Below are positions 41,430 to 54,073 of a stretch of 64,000 nt of DNA, piece after piece; within the stretch, counting starts at the first letter, position 1, and every line of letters starts with the position of its first letter. Source of the DNA: Hemibagrus wyckioides. Lineage: Eukaryota; Chordata; Actinopteri; Siluriformes; Bagridae. Made by a program: the position numbers and the translations under genes. The stretch covers positions 310,573 through 374,572 of the forward strand of contig NC_080715.1 of NCBI RefSeq assembly GCF_019097595.1, in the 5' to 3' direction. Below the pieces are notes generated by a model, which ran no database searches, was not told where the DNA came from, and saw only the letters and a list, made by a program, of their open reading frames with translations.

Positions 41430-42771
41430 AGATTCATTATAAATGGTTGGACTGTGACGTCCTACATTAACTTCTGTGAGGACAGCGTCATTCCATCACG
41501 CACCAGGGTGAGTTATAACAATGACAAACCCTGGTTCACAGCTAAACTCAGACAGTTTAGGTCAGAGAAAGAAGCCGCATTCAGAAGTGGGGACAAAGGA
41601 AAATACAAGGAGGCTAAGTACAGATTTAGCAAGGAGGTGAGAAGAGCTAAATCAGAGCATGGTGAAAGAATGAAACAGCAATTCCGAACCAACAACTCTG
41701 CCTCTGTCTGGAAAGGGCTTAAGGCGATCACCATCTACAAGCCTAGAGCCCCCCACTCTGTGAATGACCTGCACCTGGCCAACAACCTGAATGAGTACTA
41801 CTGCCGCTTTGAGAGACAATGGGACAGACCTGACCTCCCCCAATCCTCCCCGCACCAGCCATTGATCAGCAGTAGCCCCCCTCCTACAGTTCCATACCTG
41901 GATCACCCACACATCTCCACACATCTCAGACCCTTTCCTGGATCCACTACAGTTTGCCTACAGAGCCAACAGATCTGTAGATGATGCTGTGAACATGGTC
42001 CTCCATTTCATCCTCCAACACCTAGACTCCCCAGGATCCTACACCAGGATACTGTTTGTGGACTTCAGCTCTGCGTTTAACACAATTGTCCCAGCTCTAC
42101 TTAGAGACAAGCTCTCCCAGCTGAATGTGCCTGACTCCATGTGCAGTTGGATCATGGACTTCCTGACAGAGAGACGGCAGTTTGTGAGGCTGGGTAAGCA
42201 TGTCTCTGACTGCCGGAACATCAGCACTGGATCCCCTCAAGGCTGTGTCCTTTCTCCTCTGCTATTCTCCCTGTATACCAACGTCCTTTATGACTCTCCG
42301 GTGACATCTGTCGAGTCCTTCCGCTTTCTGCGCACCACCATCAACCAGGAGCTCAAGTGGGAGAAAAACATCAGCTCCCTCACTAAAAAGGCTCAGCAGA
42401 GGATGTATTTCCCACGGTAGCTGAAGAAGTTTCTCCTCCATGAGAAGATGCTGGTGAACTTCTACACTGCCATCATCGAATCTATCCTCACATCCTCCAT
42501 CACAGTCTGGTTTGCTGCAGCTACAGCCAGGGACAAGGCCAAGCTTCAGCGTGTCATCCACTCTGTTGAGAAGGTGATCGGCTGCAGTCTCCCATCTCTC
42601 CAGGAGCTATACCTCTCCAGGACCCAGAGACATGCAGCCAAGATCGCAGCTGACCCCATCCTGGAAACAAACTTTTTCAGTCCCTCCCCTCTGGCAAGAG
42701 GCTCCAGTCCATCAGGACCAGGACCTCACGCCACGAGAACAGTTTCTTCCCCACTGCAGTCAGCCTGCTGA
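41430..42771 (+). pseudogene. LINE RT with catalytic block deleted
   Basis: Blocks: KPWFTAKLRQFRSEKEAAF (about 41,530), [16 protein letters not shown] (motif A, about 42,055), [21 protein letters not shown] (motif B, about 42,222). The text then jumps to SVESFRFLRTTI (about 42,310), so the FADD catalytic segment between them is missing. A further deletion lies between about 41,900 and 41,945, removing the fingers blocks. Stop TAG at 42,418, then C-terminus with FYTAIIESILTSSITVWF. It cannot encode an active RT. Confidence 0.8.
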
Positions 42772-43104
42772 ACAGTGCCTCACTTAAATGACCCCCCCCC
42801 ACCCCGGACACTCTCTTCCACATTCTAAATTGCACTACTGTTCATTCAAACTCACACTTTTGTACACAATACTTATCTCATTCTACATTGTGTACATACC
42901 TCACATCTGTATATATATTACAGTCACTTTCACTTTTTACATTTTTCTATTGCAGTCACCTTATACAGTATTTATTTAAATTATTTATCTGTATATATGT
43001 TTGCACCTGACACCTAGACAAATTCCTAGTACCGTAAAGTGCTCCTTGCTGACCCTTTACTGTACCTGGCAATAAAACTTTTTCTGATTCTGATTCTGAG
43101 ATTC
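41430..43104 (+). mobile_element. Second CR1/Rex1-type LINE (internally deleted)
   Basis: A 5'-truncated LINE of a different family from copies A-D. RT and C-terminus are followed by a 3' UTR ending AATAAAACTTTTTCTGATTC with a (TTCTGA)n tail at about 43,072-43,100. The Gypsy-2 target duplication begins directly after the tail. Confidence 0.8.
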
Positions 43105-43109
43105 ACTAT

Positions 43110-43486
43110 TGTAACTGCGCAAATAGAACCTGTACGCCAGAGGGAGCCCTTGCCCATATTAACATCATGAACTGTCTTCCGGTTTGGTGGGCTATTTAAA
43201 CTGCCGCCTTTTTTGTGTTCATTTGCAAAGCATTGTTTCTCTGTGACTCTGTGCCAAGCCTTTGATATTTGACCTTGATTGCTACTGTGTATGATCCCTG
43301 CCTGTTTCTAGTTCTACAATGTGTTTCAATTCTCGGTTTTGGTTTTGTTTGCTCGAATATTTGATTTTCCGTTTTTCTGATTTTTCTGCCTGTCTATATT
43401 GTTTACGATTATTGCCTGCCGTTTTCTGTCTATTAATAAATCTGCATCATGGATCCTGCTACAGCCGCCTCGGGTGCATCATTACA
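43110..43486 (+). repeat. Gypsy-2 5' LTR
   Basis: TGTAACTGCG to CATTACA, 377 bp. TATTTAAA near 43,190 may be the TATA box; AATAAA near 43,435. The probable gag ATG (43,449) lies within the LTR end. Confidence 0.75.
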
Positions 43487-44732
43487 GGATGCCTCGCCAT
43501 CTGAGGATCCAGCAGATCTTCATGCCACTATTGTCCGCCTAGGATAGATGGTCCGCGCTTACCAGGATCAGGTGGCTGAACTCCAAGATGCCAACGCCCA
43601 GCTCCAACAGCAACCTCTCACAGCCGCTGCGGCTCCCATCCCAGCACAGCGCAGCAAGTTACCCCAGTTCATGCTGCCGGAGAAGGTCGATGGATCTGCT
43701 GACCACTGCCGAGGCTTTCTCCGCCAATGTGATAACTTCTTCATGCAACAGCCAGAGGTCTATGGCAGTGAAACCATCAGGTATGCAATCATGCTCTCTC
43801 TCCTAACTGGAAAAGCGTTGGACTGGGCTTCGGCCATTTGGGACTCAGATCCCCAAGTCAAGACTTCAGCGAATTACTTCGCCAACATGATCAAGGAAGT
43901 CTTCGAATACTGGCGGGTGGAAAGGACATTTCTGTTCAGCTGCTGGAATTACGGCAGGGGTCGGACACTGCAGGTGATTTCGCCATTAAGTTCCGCACGC
44001 TGGTGGTGCAGTCGGGGTGGAATGAGCCCACGCTCGTGGCAATGTTTCGCGAAGGGCTCGATCAGGAACTGAAAGCGGAGATGGCGTGCCGTGAGACTGA
44101 CGTCACGCTGTCCCAGTACATCGCCTCGACAATCTCTGTCGCCAGCACCGACATCCAGCCACCTTGCTTGTTCTATGCCCCGCTGGATCATGGAATACCC
44201 CATTCCCAGAGAAGAGCCTGCTGAACCCATGCAACTGGGGAGGTCCCGCGTCACGGAAGAGGAACGCGAGCAACGTACTCAACTTCGGCTGTGCTACTAC
44301 TGTGGGAAACCAGGTCACAGAGTGTTCCACTGCCTGGCTAAATTTACCACATCTCAGGTAGAAGTTGTTAAATTTGCTTCTAAAGTTTCTTTTCCAGCTC
44401 TTTTCCTCCACAATGACTCTTGCTTTTCCGCCATAGCGTTAATCGATTCTGGGCCCGCGGTTAACCTGATGGACAGCAGCATGGTGCAGGAACACAACAT
44501 CCCCACTATTCCGTGCACACCACTGTTACGGGTGACCGACATCAACGACCAGCCGATCAGGGAGGGACTTTTAACACATCACACACCTCTGCTGGACGTT
44601 CAAATCGGATTATTCCACCATGAGAAATTGAGATTTTTTTTATTATTTCCTCTCCTTCCAATCCGTTCGTCCTGGGCCTCCCCTGGCTGCAGCTTCATGC
44701 CCCAGACATTTCCTGGAAAGAGGGGGAATTAA
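43449..44732 (+). pseudogene. Gypsy-2 gag and protease
   Basis: ATG 43,449, in-frame TAG near 43,545, then a gag domain: LPQFMLPEKVDGS (about 43,660) and IRYAIMLSLLTGKALDWA (about 43,780). The frame changes near 43,905, continuing with FAIKFRTLVVQSGWNEPTL, and again near 44,160. The CCHC knuckle CYYCGKPGHRVFHC is at about 44,296-44,337. The protease has ALIDSGPAVNLMD (about 44,430-44,470), active-site D-S-G. Ends at a stop near 44,732. A decayed Gag-Pro. Confidence 0.85.
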
Positions 44733-46773
44733 GGAAGTGGTCCACTTTTTGTAGAAAGAACTGTTTTAATGGTCACGTAACCCGCGCATGTATCGCCACG
44801 TCCATAGAAAGCCCAGAATCATCTCTTCATGTTCATCTGCCCAGAGAATACCATGAGTTTCGCGAAGTTTTCAGCAAGGAGAAGGCAACCCAGTTACCTC
44901 TACATCAACCATGGGACTGTAAGATTGATCTTCTCCCCAACACAATGCCACCAAAGAACCGCGTTTACCCCCTGTCACTCCCTGAAAAACGAGCCATTGA
45001 GGAATATATCAACGAGGCCCTCGCCGCCGGATATATTCGCCAGTCGACATCACCAGCAGCAGCGGGGTTTTTCTTCGTGGAAAAAAAAGATGGGGGTCTC
45101 CGGCCATGCATTGACTTCAGGGGTCTGAACGCCATAACCGTTCCTTATCCATATCCTCTCCCGCTGGTTCCCACTGCTCTCGAACAATTACAGGGGGCGA
45201 GAATTTTCACAAAATTGGATTTGCACAGTGCATATAACCTGATCCGCATCAGAGAGGGCGATGAATGGAAAACCGCTTTTCTCATGACACATGGACATTA
45301 TGAATATCTAGTGATGCCATATGGACTTACCAATGCACCAGCAGTCTTTAAATCACTGATCAATGAAGTTTTTAGGGACATGCTGAACAAGTTCGTCATC
45401 GCATACATTGACGATAATATATTCATCCAACCTCCCACAACATATATCCCATGTACGAACCGTGCTTCGACGTCTTTCTGAACACCATCTGTATGTCAAA
45501 CTTGAAAAATGTGAATTTCATCGCCCCTCAATCACCTTTCTGGGTTATGTCATTACTCATCAAGGAGTAGAAATGAACCAAACCAAGGTTTCTGCAATAA
45601 TGTTCTGGCCTGAACCCACTACAATCAAGGAACTACAACGCTTCCTAGGCTTCGCAAACTTTTATCGATGTTTCATCAGGAATTACAGTTCCGTAGCCAG
45701 CCCTTTGACATCACTACTGAAGGGTAAACCAAAGAAATTACTATGGACTGAACTGAAGGGGCTTTTCAGAAACTCAAAAGGAGCTTCTCTTCCGCTCCAA
45801 TCCTCTGCTATCCCAATCCCAAGCTGTCGTTTGCAGTGGAAGTGGATGCCTCGAACTGTGGCACTGGGGCAGTTCTTACCCAACGTCAACCTGACACAGG
45901 AAAAGTTCATCCATGCGCCTTTTTTTCCTCATAAGCTCACGCCAGCGGAAATGAACTACGATGTGGGAAATCGGGAACTACTATCAATAAAGACTGCGCT
46001 GGAGGAATGGAGACACTGGCTAGAGGGGGCCCGCCATCAGTTCTTAGTACTCACAGATCACAGAAACCTGGCGTACCTCCGAGACGCAACCCTCGTCAAG
46101 CCAGGTGGGCCCTCTTCTTCACTCGATTTAGGTTTTCGGTCTCCTACCATCCTGGGTCAAAGAATGGGAAAGCAGACGCCCTGTCCCTAATCCACGATCC
46201 CTTCGACCCACCACAGTGCCCAGAACTTTATCATCATGGGTACAGGTAGCTCCAATACAATGGAATTTAATGGAGGAAATCGAGCGGGCCCACTCTACTG
46301 AAGCTCCCCCATCAAACTGCCTGCCAGAGAAAGTTTATGTTCCTTCAAGTCTTTGACAGAGAGTGCTGCAATGGATTCATGAAAGCCCAAGTTCAGGACA
46401 TCTGGGTATTCAAAGAACCATCAGGCTGGTACGACAGAAATTCTGGTGGCCCTCTCTCAACCATGACACTATGGAATATGTGCATTCTTGTTCTGCCTGT
46501 GCACAATCCCGTACAATCCACCAGCTGCCTGAAGGTCTCCTGCAACCTCTGCCGATTCCCCGTCGTCCCTGGTCCCACATCTCTATTGATTTCTTAACTG
46601 ATCTCCCAGTGTCACAGGGCTTTACCACAGTCTTGGTGGTCATAGACCGGTTCTCAAAAGCATGCAAGCGGATTCCCCTGAACGGTATGCCTACAGCCAT
46701 GGAAACAGCCCAAGCCATATTTCAGAATGTTTTGATGCCAGAGGGAGCCCTCACCCGAGTATTAACATCATGA
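44732..46773 (+). pseudogene. Gypsy-2 pol: RT, RNase H, truncated integrase
   Basis: RT open from 44,945: [72 protein letters not shown] and YIDDN (catalytic, about 45,410). The frame changes near 45,440. RFLGFANFYRCFIRNYSS is near 45,640. RNase H with [19 protein letters not shown] (about 45,950) and [16 protein letters not shown] (about 46,140-46,190). Integrase: [18 protein letters not shown] zinc region, CSACAQSR, and SIDFLTDLP with the first catalytic Asp (about 46,585). The second Asp and the Glu are deleted, and the frame runs into the LTR. Inactive. Confidence 0.85.
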
Positions 46774-47011
46774 ACTGTCTTCCGGTTTGATATTTGACCT
46801 TGAATGCTACTGTGTATGATCCCTGCCTGTTTCTAGTTCTACGACGTGTTTTGATTCTCGGTTTTGGTTTTGTTTGCTCGAGTGTTTGATTTTCTGGTTT
46901 TCTGTTCTTTCTGCCTGTCTATATAGTTTACAATTATTGCCTGCCGTTTTCTGTCTATCAATAAATCTGCATCATGGATCCTGCTACATCTGCCTCAGGT
47001 GCATCATTACA
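46738..47011 (+). repeat. Gypsy-2 3' LTR, truncated
   Basis: Starts at CCAGAGGGAGCC, equivalent to 43,137 in the 5' LTR. It also lacks about 85 bp containing the TATA region (junction near 46,788). Otherwise very similar to the 5' LTR. Confidence 0.8.
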
Positions 47012-47016
47012 ACTAT

Positions 47017-47185
47017 GATTTTCTGCTAAAAGAAAAAGAACCAAAATGAGGAATATTGCATTTTACAAGGCCTGTAATCCAAATTGGGGGTTAATTGCAC
47101 TGGTTTCGGCCCACATGGTGTTTACCCACAGTTCTTCAGGAATTGTGCTTAAATGGGGATCATCCACAGAAATGTGTGGTAACTG
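47017..47185. other. Short spacer
   Basis: No feature recognised. It ends where the hAT-like terminus begins. Confidence 0.5.
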
Positions 47186-47975
47186 CAGAGTTGGGCTTAT
47201 TAGTCAAAAAATGTAATATATTATTCATTACTTGTTACTCTTTTCAAAAGAAATATTATTACTTTACTTATTACTCCCTGTCAAAAGTAACTTGTTACAC
47301 TAGTCGTTATATTACTTTTCCCTTACACCCTACTCATTAGTAAAAACGCCCTGTCTCCTCCAACTGCGCCTACTGTTACTGGCTAGAAAAGCACACACAA
47401 GATGCACTCTTTTAAACAACTTCATTTGTTATTAATAAAGCCGTTAAAACCACAGTATAATCTGCAACAGGGCTCAAACGGGCCGACTCAAACAGAATTT
47501 GGCAAGATTTTGATCAATAAACTAATGTATGCATTTGCATAACAAGCTTGTCACAATATCCCATTAATTTGACAATAACATGAATAATTTGTTAACTTAA
47601 AATGTAAACTAAACCGCTGTAATACAACCGCAGTGCTTATATTAGGCTTTTTAGACAACCATTTGGTACACAAAACTGTAGGCAAATAATGGGATAATGA
47701 AATAAAATACTCTCTCAAGTTTTGCTTATAAAAATAGTACATGCTGTACGACCAGCCTTTCATCAGCCAACGTTCAACGAACAAATCAAAATTGTTGTAA
47801 ATTGACTTTTTCCCTGGGAGTGTGCTGGTGCCCGTGAGTGGTATTTTCCCAGTGATCTGTCTGAAAGACGGAGAATCAATAGTGACATTGGCCAACATTT
47901 CATCCACCACATATCCAGCCACAAGCTTCATTAGTGTGATTGTGTCAGCAATCACACTCTTGTTATCGTCACTAT

Positions 47976-48008
<33 letters not shown>

Positions 48009-48149
48009 TTCATCATGTGTTTCTTAAGTGTGCTATTACTTTTCATGGCTTTTCTCGGAGATTTTCGGGAGATGTCGTAAACAAGTCGCAAACAATGTAA
48101 AACGTTACTAGTCCTAAACAGTAATAGCTAGAAACATGGTTCCAACGCT
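47186..48149 (-). mobile_element. hAT-like DNA transposon remnant
   Basis: The left end CAGAGTTGGG followed by alternating TTACT/GTTACT blocks, and the right end CCAACGCTG, resemble hAT terminal repeats of the 'CAG(A/C)GTTGG' type. A minus-strand transposase fragment lies inside. No matching 8-bp duplication was found, so the ends are uncertain. Confidence 0.5.
47551..47979 (-). pseudogene. hAT transposase fragment
   Basis: A minus-strand frame from ATG 47,979: a region like VAGYVVDEMLANVTIDSPSF followed by RQITGKIPLTG and KSIYNNFDLFVERW. This matches the block before the catalytic domain in hAT/ZBED-type transposases (a 'second-chance' helix, S-F-R-x-I-x-x-K-I-P motif). After about 90 residues it loses similarity. 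No catalytic residues are present. Confidence 0.5.
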
Positions 48150-48346
48150 GAAATGTTGTCCATGTTATGCTTATGTGTGCCATTACTTTTCATGCTGATA
48201 AGTACTGTAGTTTATTTTATATTAATTTGTACATGCATTTTTCACGGACTTCACTTCCTGGTTTCCGTACAGTTCTGTCTTTCTCGGGGATTTTCGGTAT
48301 GTGCCGTAAACATATCTGTAGATGACGTAAACAAGCATGTAAAACA
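48000..48346. repeat. Dispersed/tandem unit containing hAT-end sequence (also 56,887-57,040 and 57,720-57,870)
   Basis: A block with CTAGAAACATGGTTCCAAC, TGTGCCATTACTTTTCATGC and CACGGACTTCACTTCCTG occurs here and twice more after the L1. The L1 lies inside one copy. The unit includes a 'GTCGTAAACAAG' segment and, in the later copies, ends in GT arrays. Confidence 0.65.
48332..48346. repeat. Target-site duplication of L1, 3' side
   Basis: CAAGCATGTAAAACA, matching CAAGCATGTTAACA at 56,887-56,900 with small differences. Confidence 0.7.
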
Positions 48347-49170
48347 TTTTTTTAAAATTTTTTTATTGATATTTATTAAACAGTACAGACATCAAACCAT
48401 TAAGACAATAGGACAATACAATTATAAACAATAAGATAAGGAAAAAAAGAACAAAAAAAAAGAAAAAAGAATATACATACAGATTTATTGCCAGGTTAAG
48501 GAGCACTTAACATAATATAATCAAATCTTAAGGTGACACAAAGGATGAATATAAAGATACAGTTTTCATTGCTTTCAAATTAAGAGAACTTTGGATAGTT
48601 TCCATATACATGTCCAAGTCCACTTTGAATAAAGAAAAGAGAGGTTTAGAGCCAGTAACCTTTTGTCTGTGAATGTGAAATTTAGCTAACAGCAAACACA
48701 AATTAATGATGTAATATTTCCCGATATTCTCCTTTGAGCATTCAAATAATCCAAAGAAAGCATCTTTAAAACAAAAAGAAAAGTCACCTATAAAGTAAGT
48801 TAATAAATTTTAAAAAATCTGTCCAAAATTTTTCTGTGAAGGTGCGTTGCCAAAACAAATGACCAAGGTCTTCCTCAGAGGAATGACAAAAACAACAATT
48901 CACCTCAATATCTGACTTGTACTTTCTCAAAAAAACTTGTTGGGTAACATTTGTGAATCAATTTAAATGCTATTTCTTTTACTTTATTTGTAAGCAGATA
49001 CTTATGAGGCAAGGTCCATACTTTCTCCCAAGCTATATTCTCCACAATATTATTCAAATATGGTATTATATAGGGAGTTGTTATCTCTCTCTGGAAGAGA
49101 GCTCTGATTTTATAGTTATTTTTATGTTGGTCTGCAGAAAAGCACACATTTCCAATCATTGTATCAGTTA

Positions 49171-50418
49171 CACTATATTGCCAAAAGTATTCGCTCACCC
49201 ATCCAAATAATCAGAATCAGGTGTTCCAATCACTTCCATGGCCACAAGTGTATAAAATCAAGCACCTAGGCATGCAGACTGTTTTTACAAACATTTGTGA
49301 AAGAATGGGTCGCTCTCAGGAGCTCAGTGAATTCCAGCGTGGAACTGTGATAGGATGCCACCTGTGCAACAAATCCAGTCGTGAAATTTCCTCGCTCCTA
49401 AATATTCCACAGTCAACAGTCAGCTGTATTATAAGAACGTGGAAGTGTTTGGGAACGACAGCAACTCAGCCACGAAGTGGTAGGCCACGTAAACTGACGG
49501 AGCGGGGTCAGCGGATGCTGAGGCGCATAGTGCGAAGAGGTCGCCAACTTTCTGCAGAGTCAATCGCTACAGACCTCCAAACTTCATGTGGCCTTCAGAT
49601 TAGCTCAAGAACAGTGCGCAGAGAGCTTCATGGAATGGGTTTCCATGGCTGAGCAGCTGCATCCAAGACATACATCACCAAGTGCAATGCAAAGCGTCGG
49701 ATGCAGTGGTGTAAAGCACGCCGCCACTGGACTCTAGAGCAGTGGAGACGCGTTCTCTGGAGGGACGAATCGCGCTTCTCCATCTGGCAATCTTATGGAC
49801 GAGTCTGGGTTTGGCGGTTGCCAGGAGAACGGTACTTGTCTGACTGCATTGTGCCAAGTGTAAAGTTTGGTGGAGGGGGGATTATGGTGTGGGGTTGTTT
49901 TTCAGGAGCTGGGCTTGGCCCCTTAGTTCCAGTGAAAGGAACTCTGAATGCTTCAGCATACCAAGACATTTTGGACAATTCCATGCTCCCAACTTTGTGG
50001 GAACAGTTTGGAGCTGGCCCCTTCCTCTTCCAACATGACTGTGCACCAGTGACCAAAGCAAGGTCCATAAAGACATGGATGACAGAGTCTGGTGTGGATG
50101 AACTTGACTGGCCTGCACAGAGTCCTGACCTCAACCCGATAGAACACCTTTGGGATGAATTAGAGCGGAGACTGAGAGCCAGGCCTTCTCGTCCAACATC
50201 AGTGTGTGACCTCACAAATGCGCTTCTGGAAGAATGGTCAAAAATTCCCATAAACACACTCCTAAACCTTGTGGACAGCCTTCCCAGAAGAGTTGAAGCT
50301 GTTATAGCTGCAAAGGGTGGACCGACGTCATATTGAACTCTATGGATTAGGAATGGGATGTCACTTAAGTTCATATGCGAGTCAAGGCAGGTGAGCGAAT
50401 ACTTTTGGCAATATAGTG
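49171..50418 (+). mobile_element. Tc1-B: Tc1/mariner element inside L1
   Basis: 1,248 bp between TA dinucleotides (49,169-49,170 and 50,419-50,420). The inverted ends are CACTATATTGCCAAAAGTAT and its complement. Same family as Tc1-A but on the opposite strand and 69 bp longer. Confidence 0.95.
49299..50336 (+). pseudogene. Tc1-B transposase with one internal stop
   Basis: DNA-binding half open from 49,221 (first ATG 49,278 or 49,305) up to TGA at 49,650-49,652 (after GMGFHG). The catalytic half continues in the same frame to 50,336. It carries first Asp in RDESRFS, second Asp in [10 protein letters not shown] (about 50,035) and third acidic residue in [13 protein letters not shown] (about 50,127). 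The corresponding codon in Tc1-A is CGA, so the stop looks like a CpG-type C-to-T change. Apart from that stop it is complete. Cut-and-paste transposase at TA sites. Confidence 0.9.
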
Positions 50419-52109
50419 TATGTCCAAAGAGTAAGTACATGGCCATGGAAATATAGCACCTTGCAACAGAAAAGACACACCAGAGGGAATGGCATTGAAG
50501 ACAACAGCAAAATCATCAGGAGAAACAGGAATATTATACTTCTGCAAGAAATCTGAATAGTTGTGAAGTCTGCCATGTGACTAAAAAAGCTGACCAACTA
50601 AAAGAAGGTTGTTTTCGAACCAGTTCTTAAAGAAAAGTGATTTATTCTTGTAAAGAACATCCTTAAACATTCCATAAATAATATCTGTGCAGAGAAAAGT
50701 TGTGTTTGTATATCAAGGACCCGGCCAAGAGCATCTGTTTATGGAAATTAGAAAGTTTGACAGGGATTTTTGAAACATTATAATTACAGAGTAAGAGAAA
50801 ATTCAGGCCACCAACTTTAGAAAAAATAAAATTAGGGATAATATTCCAGAGTGACGTGGGGTTTTTAAGAAAACCCCACGTCAAAAAAGTATTGTTTAAG
50901 GTGGTAAAATCTAAATAATCCAGCCCCCCCTGTTTTGTTGTATTCATTATTACTGATTTTCTAATATAGTGGGTTTTATTTTTCCAAACAAAGTTGTTTA
51001 ACATGCTATCAACTTTTCTCAACACCCTTTTATCAATATCCAAAGAAAGAGCAGCATAAGTCAGTCAAGACAATCCTTCAGCTTTAGAAAGTAAAATTCT
51101 TCCTCTTATTGACAAGTCTCTCTGCAACCACGAGTTGAGTTTCCTTTGTGTTTTCATTATGAGAGGGTCAAAATTTAATTTACATCTTGAATTTTGATCT
51201 TTATTAAATACAATTCAAAAGGATGTAACTTGATTTTCAATAGGAATGTTGCATATAGAGGGAACATCACAGTGATTGATTGACATTAACTCACATTTGC
51301 TGATATTTAGACAGAGACCTGAAGCCCTGGAAAAGGGTTCAATCAGTTGCAAAGCCAAAGGGATTTGGGAAGCATCATTGAGATACAAGGTCATATCATC
51401 AGCCAACTGGCTAATAATAATTTGTCTACTGTCAATTGTGATACCTTGTAAATTACTAGTGGAAATGTGCAGAGCCAAAAATTGAGAAGCAAGCCTTGTC
51501 TTATTCTACATGACAAACTGAATCTTGGTGAGGTTCCGAATTTTAATTTAATAGCACTGTTATTTCTGTATAGTGTTCTAATGGCTCTACAGAAATAAGT
51601 ACCAAACCCAAATTCAGCAAGAGCCTGAAATATGAACTTGTGCTCAAGTGAATCAAAGGCTTTGTAAAAGTATAAAAAAAAAAAAAAGCAGGAAACTCTC
51701 ATTAGGGATGAGATCCTCGTAATCTAAAAGATCCAAGACTAATCTTATATTATTTGTAATGTGGCGTTTCTCCATAAAACCTGATTGTGATTCATCAATA
51801 ATAGAGTTAAGGACATCTTTAATTATTCTTGCTAAAACTGTAGCTAAAATTTTATCATTATTTAAAAGTGTGATTGGCCTCCAGTTCTCTAGACATTCCC
51901 TATCTTTGCTGGGTTTGGGTATCAGAGTGATGACTCCTTGTGTCATGGTTGGTGGAAGTGTTTCCAGTTCAAAACTTTCCTCAAACACTTTTAATAAGAA
52001 ATGAGAATTTTTTGTCAAACATCTTGTAAAGCTCAGCAGTTAGACCATCACAGCCCGGACTTTTATTATTTTAAAAGTCTTAATTGCCAGTAGAATTTCC
52101 GATTCAGAT

Positions 52110-53616
52110 TGTAGCGAATCTAGCTCAAAATTTAAATATTTAAGTGTAATTATAACTGGTTACAATTAATTATAAATATTCAAATGGGGGTTCTTAGAAC
52201 TAATGGTCAGAGAATCAATAACACAATTATTTGATTTGTTTGTCCACCGAACAGACAGTATAATTATGTATTAATTCCAGGGAAAGTTATCTTCCTGGCC
52301 AAGAAAGAATAACTAGTTTATAAAGTACTAGCTGTAATTTAGCACGTAGCAAGTGCAATGTTCAGGGGCCCCGAAATTGTGAGCAAAGCACAGAGACAAT
52401 CACTCGTGAATAAAACGCATTTAATAAAACAGAAACACACAACACATACTAACTATGACACACATACATAAAAGACAGGGTAAGGATTATAGAGAGGGGA
52501 AAAGGAGGCAAAGAGAAATTGAGATTAAGGAAGAGAATACGGAGGAAATCAGAACGAGAGAGTGAGAGAGTGAGAGAGAGATAAGGAGATAAGGAAACAG
52601 AGAAGAGATCAAATATGGCAAGTTTCAGATCGAGTTTTGGTTACACGTGTGAGAATCGTCAAGGTAATTAGGATTCGCCTTAATAAAGGGGCTTCAGCTT
52701 AAAATTGCGGATCTAAAATAATTAGTAACTTTTACTTGCATTGGTTTGTTGATAAGAGTCCTGATGTAGTGGATCAAGGAGGTTCAGAGATTCGAAGTCC
52801 TCGGGGTAAGCGAGAGATTCTGTTGGAATGAAAAAGGTTTCGGTGGTGCAAAGTTCTTCGATTGAAGCTGCTGGCAAAGTCTCAAAGTGAAAGTGAAAGT
52901 ATTGTCCCGAAGAAAGATCGGAGTCGAGTCGGGCGACGATAGAAGAGGTCGTGCCGGGAAGAAAAGGAGCACGGGGGCCCCCCCGACTGCAGACCGGAGA
53001 GGGGGTTGGCCCCCGCGGGGCCGAGCCGAGCTGAGCAGAGGAAAAAGCTGAGCAAAAAGCCAAAAAGCTAAGTTAAAAAAAGCTTCGATAGATGGGTGCT
53101 TAGGGTTTTTATTGATCCCTTGGTCGTGCCCAGTTTTTCAGAGTGACCAATCCAATGCCTGAAACTTTTGGAGGGAAAAGTTTCTTTGTCTCCGCTCGGT
53201 CACTCATTTGCATACTTTATGGTGAAGTCAGGAATGGATAAAGTTTCAATTAAAGTATCGTAGGCTCATATTATGTACTTGGATGACCACATGGCCTACA
53301 CTATTGCTTATAAAAGTAAAAGAGGATCATTTTGATAGTAGACATGAAAGAAACAGTATGAGAGGAAAGGAAACTGGGTATAGGCAATTAAAACATACAT
53401 TCTTATCTTATAAAACATGTTCTATTTCATGAAATAGAACAACAGGTTATGAGTGGTAATACAACCATAAAAATATAAAGGCAAAAGGGGAATACATATA
53501 CAGGTGTGTTAGGCATGGGTCAGGTAGGGTTTTACTGTTGTTTTATTGAAACTTGAATCAAGGAACTCTCCTTATGTGTGTGTGTGGGGGTCAGGATGAG
53601 TGTTTCCAGACGCTTT

Positions 53617-53657
<41 letters not shown>

Positions 53658-54073
53658 TGTGTGTCTTCAGTCAGAACTTTGGTCATCCCCCGGTCCAGGC
53701 ATTGATTCAGTTTAGGGAATTTAGTTTAGATTAGGGAATTCTTGTTGACTTTTAACGGCAGTAAAACTGCTAGGCGCAGGGTGATTTGCATGTTAAGGTC
53801 ACAAGTTGATGGTGAGTTCCAGGTGTGACTCCAACATTCATGGTGGTAGAATACCTCCTTTATCTCCAGTCTTTGTTGGGGGGGTTAGGCGTTATCCAGA
53901 GCCAACAGACGTCCCGGCGCCTGGCTCTCATGAGTTACAGCATGTCGGTTGAGGTATAATGAAACGACTATAAGTAGTGATAGCTCAGTTGTGAGCTGTG
54001 TAATAGTTAATTGAGTTTTTGAGAAGGATGCAATGGACCCCATGAGCAAGTGAGCCGACCTGGAGACGCTACA
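52110..54073. mobile_element. 1,964-bp LTR-like insertion (TG...CA, 4-bp duplication) in L1
   Basis: Starts TGTAGCG and ends CGCTACA, an inverted 7-bp end with TG...CA. AGAT lies on both sides (52,106-52,109 and 54,074-54,077). The L1 ORF2 coding sequence is continuous when it is removed. No gag or pol was seen inside. Candidate: a solo LTR of a retrovirus with a very long LTR, or a non-autonomous element. It contains a (GA)-rich patch (52,555-52,600), a GC-rich patch (52,970-53,040) and (GT)n at about 53,618-53,652. Strand unknown. Confidence 0.7.

Larger units (their letters stand above)
43110..47011 (+). mobile_element. Gypsy-2: Ty3/Gypsy retrotransposon with internal deletion
   Basis: Flanked by perfect 5-bp duplications ACTAT (43,105-43,109 and 47,012-47,016). 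5' LTR, gag, protease, RT, RNase H, and integrase up to its first catalytic Asp, then a direct junction into the 3' LTR. The integrase C-terminus, any chromodomain and the first ~27 bp of the 3' LTR are lost. It inserted at the tail of the LINE at 41.4-43.1 kb. Confidence 0.9.
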
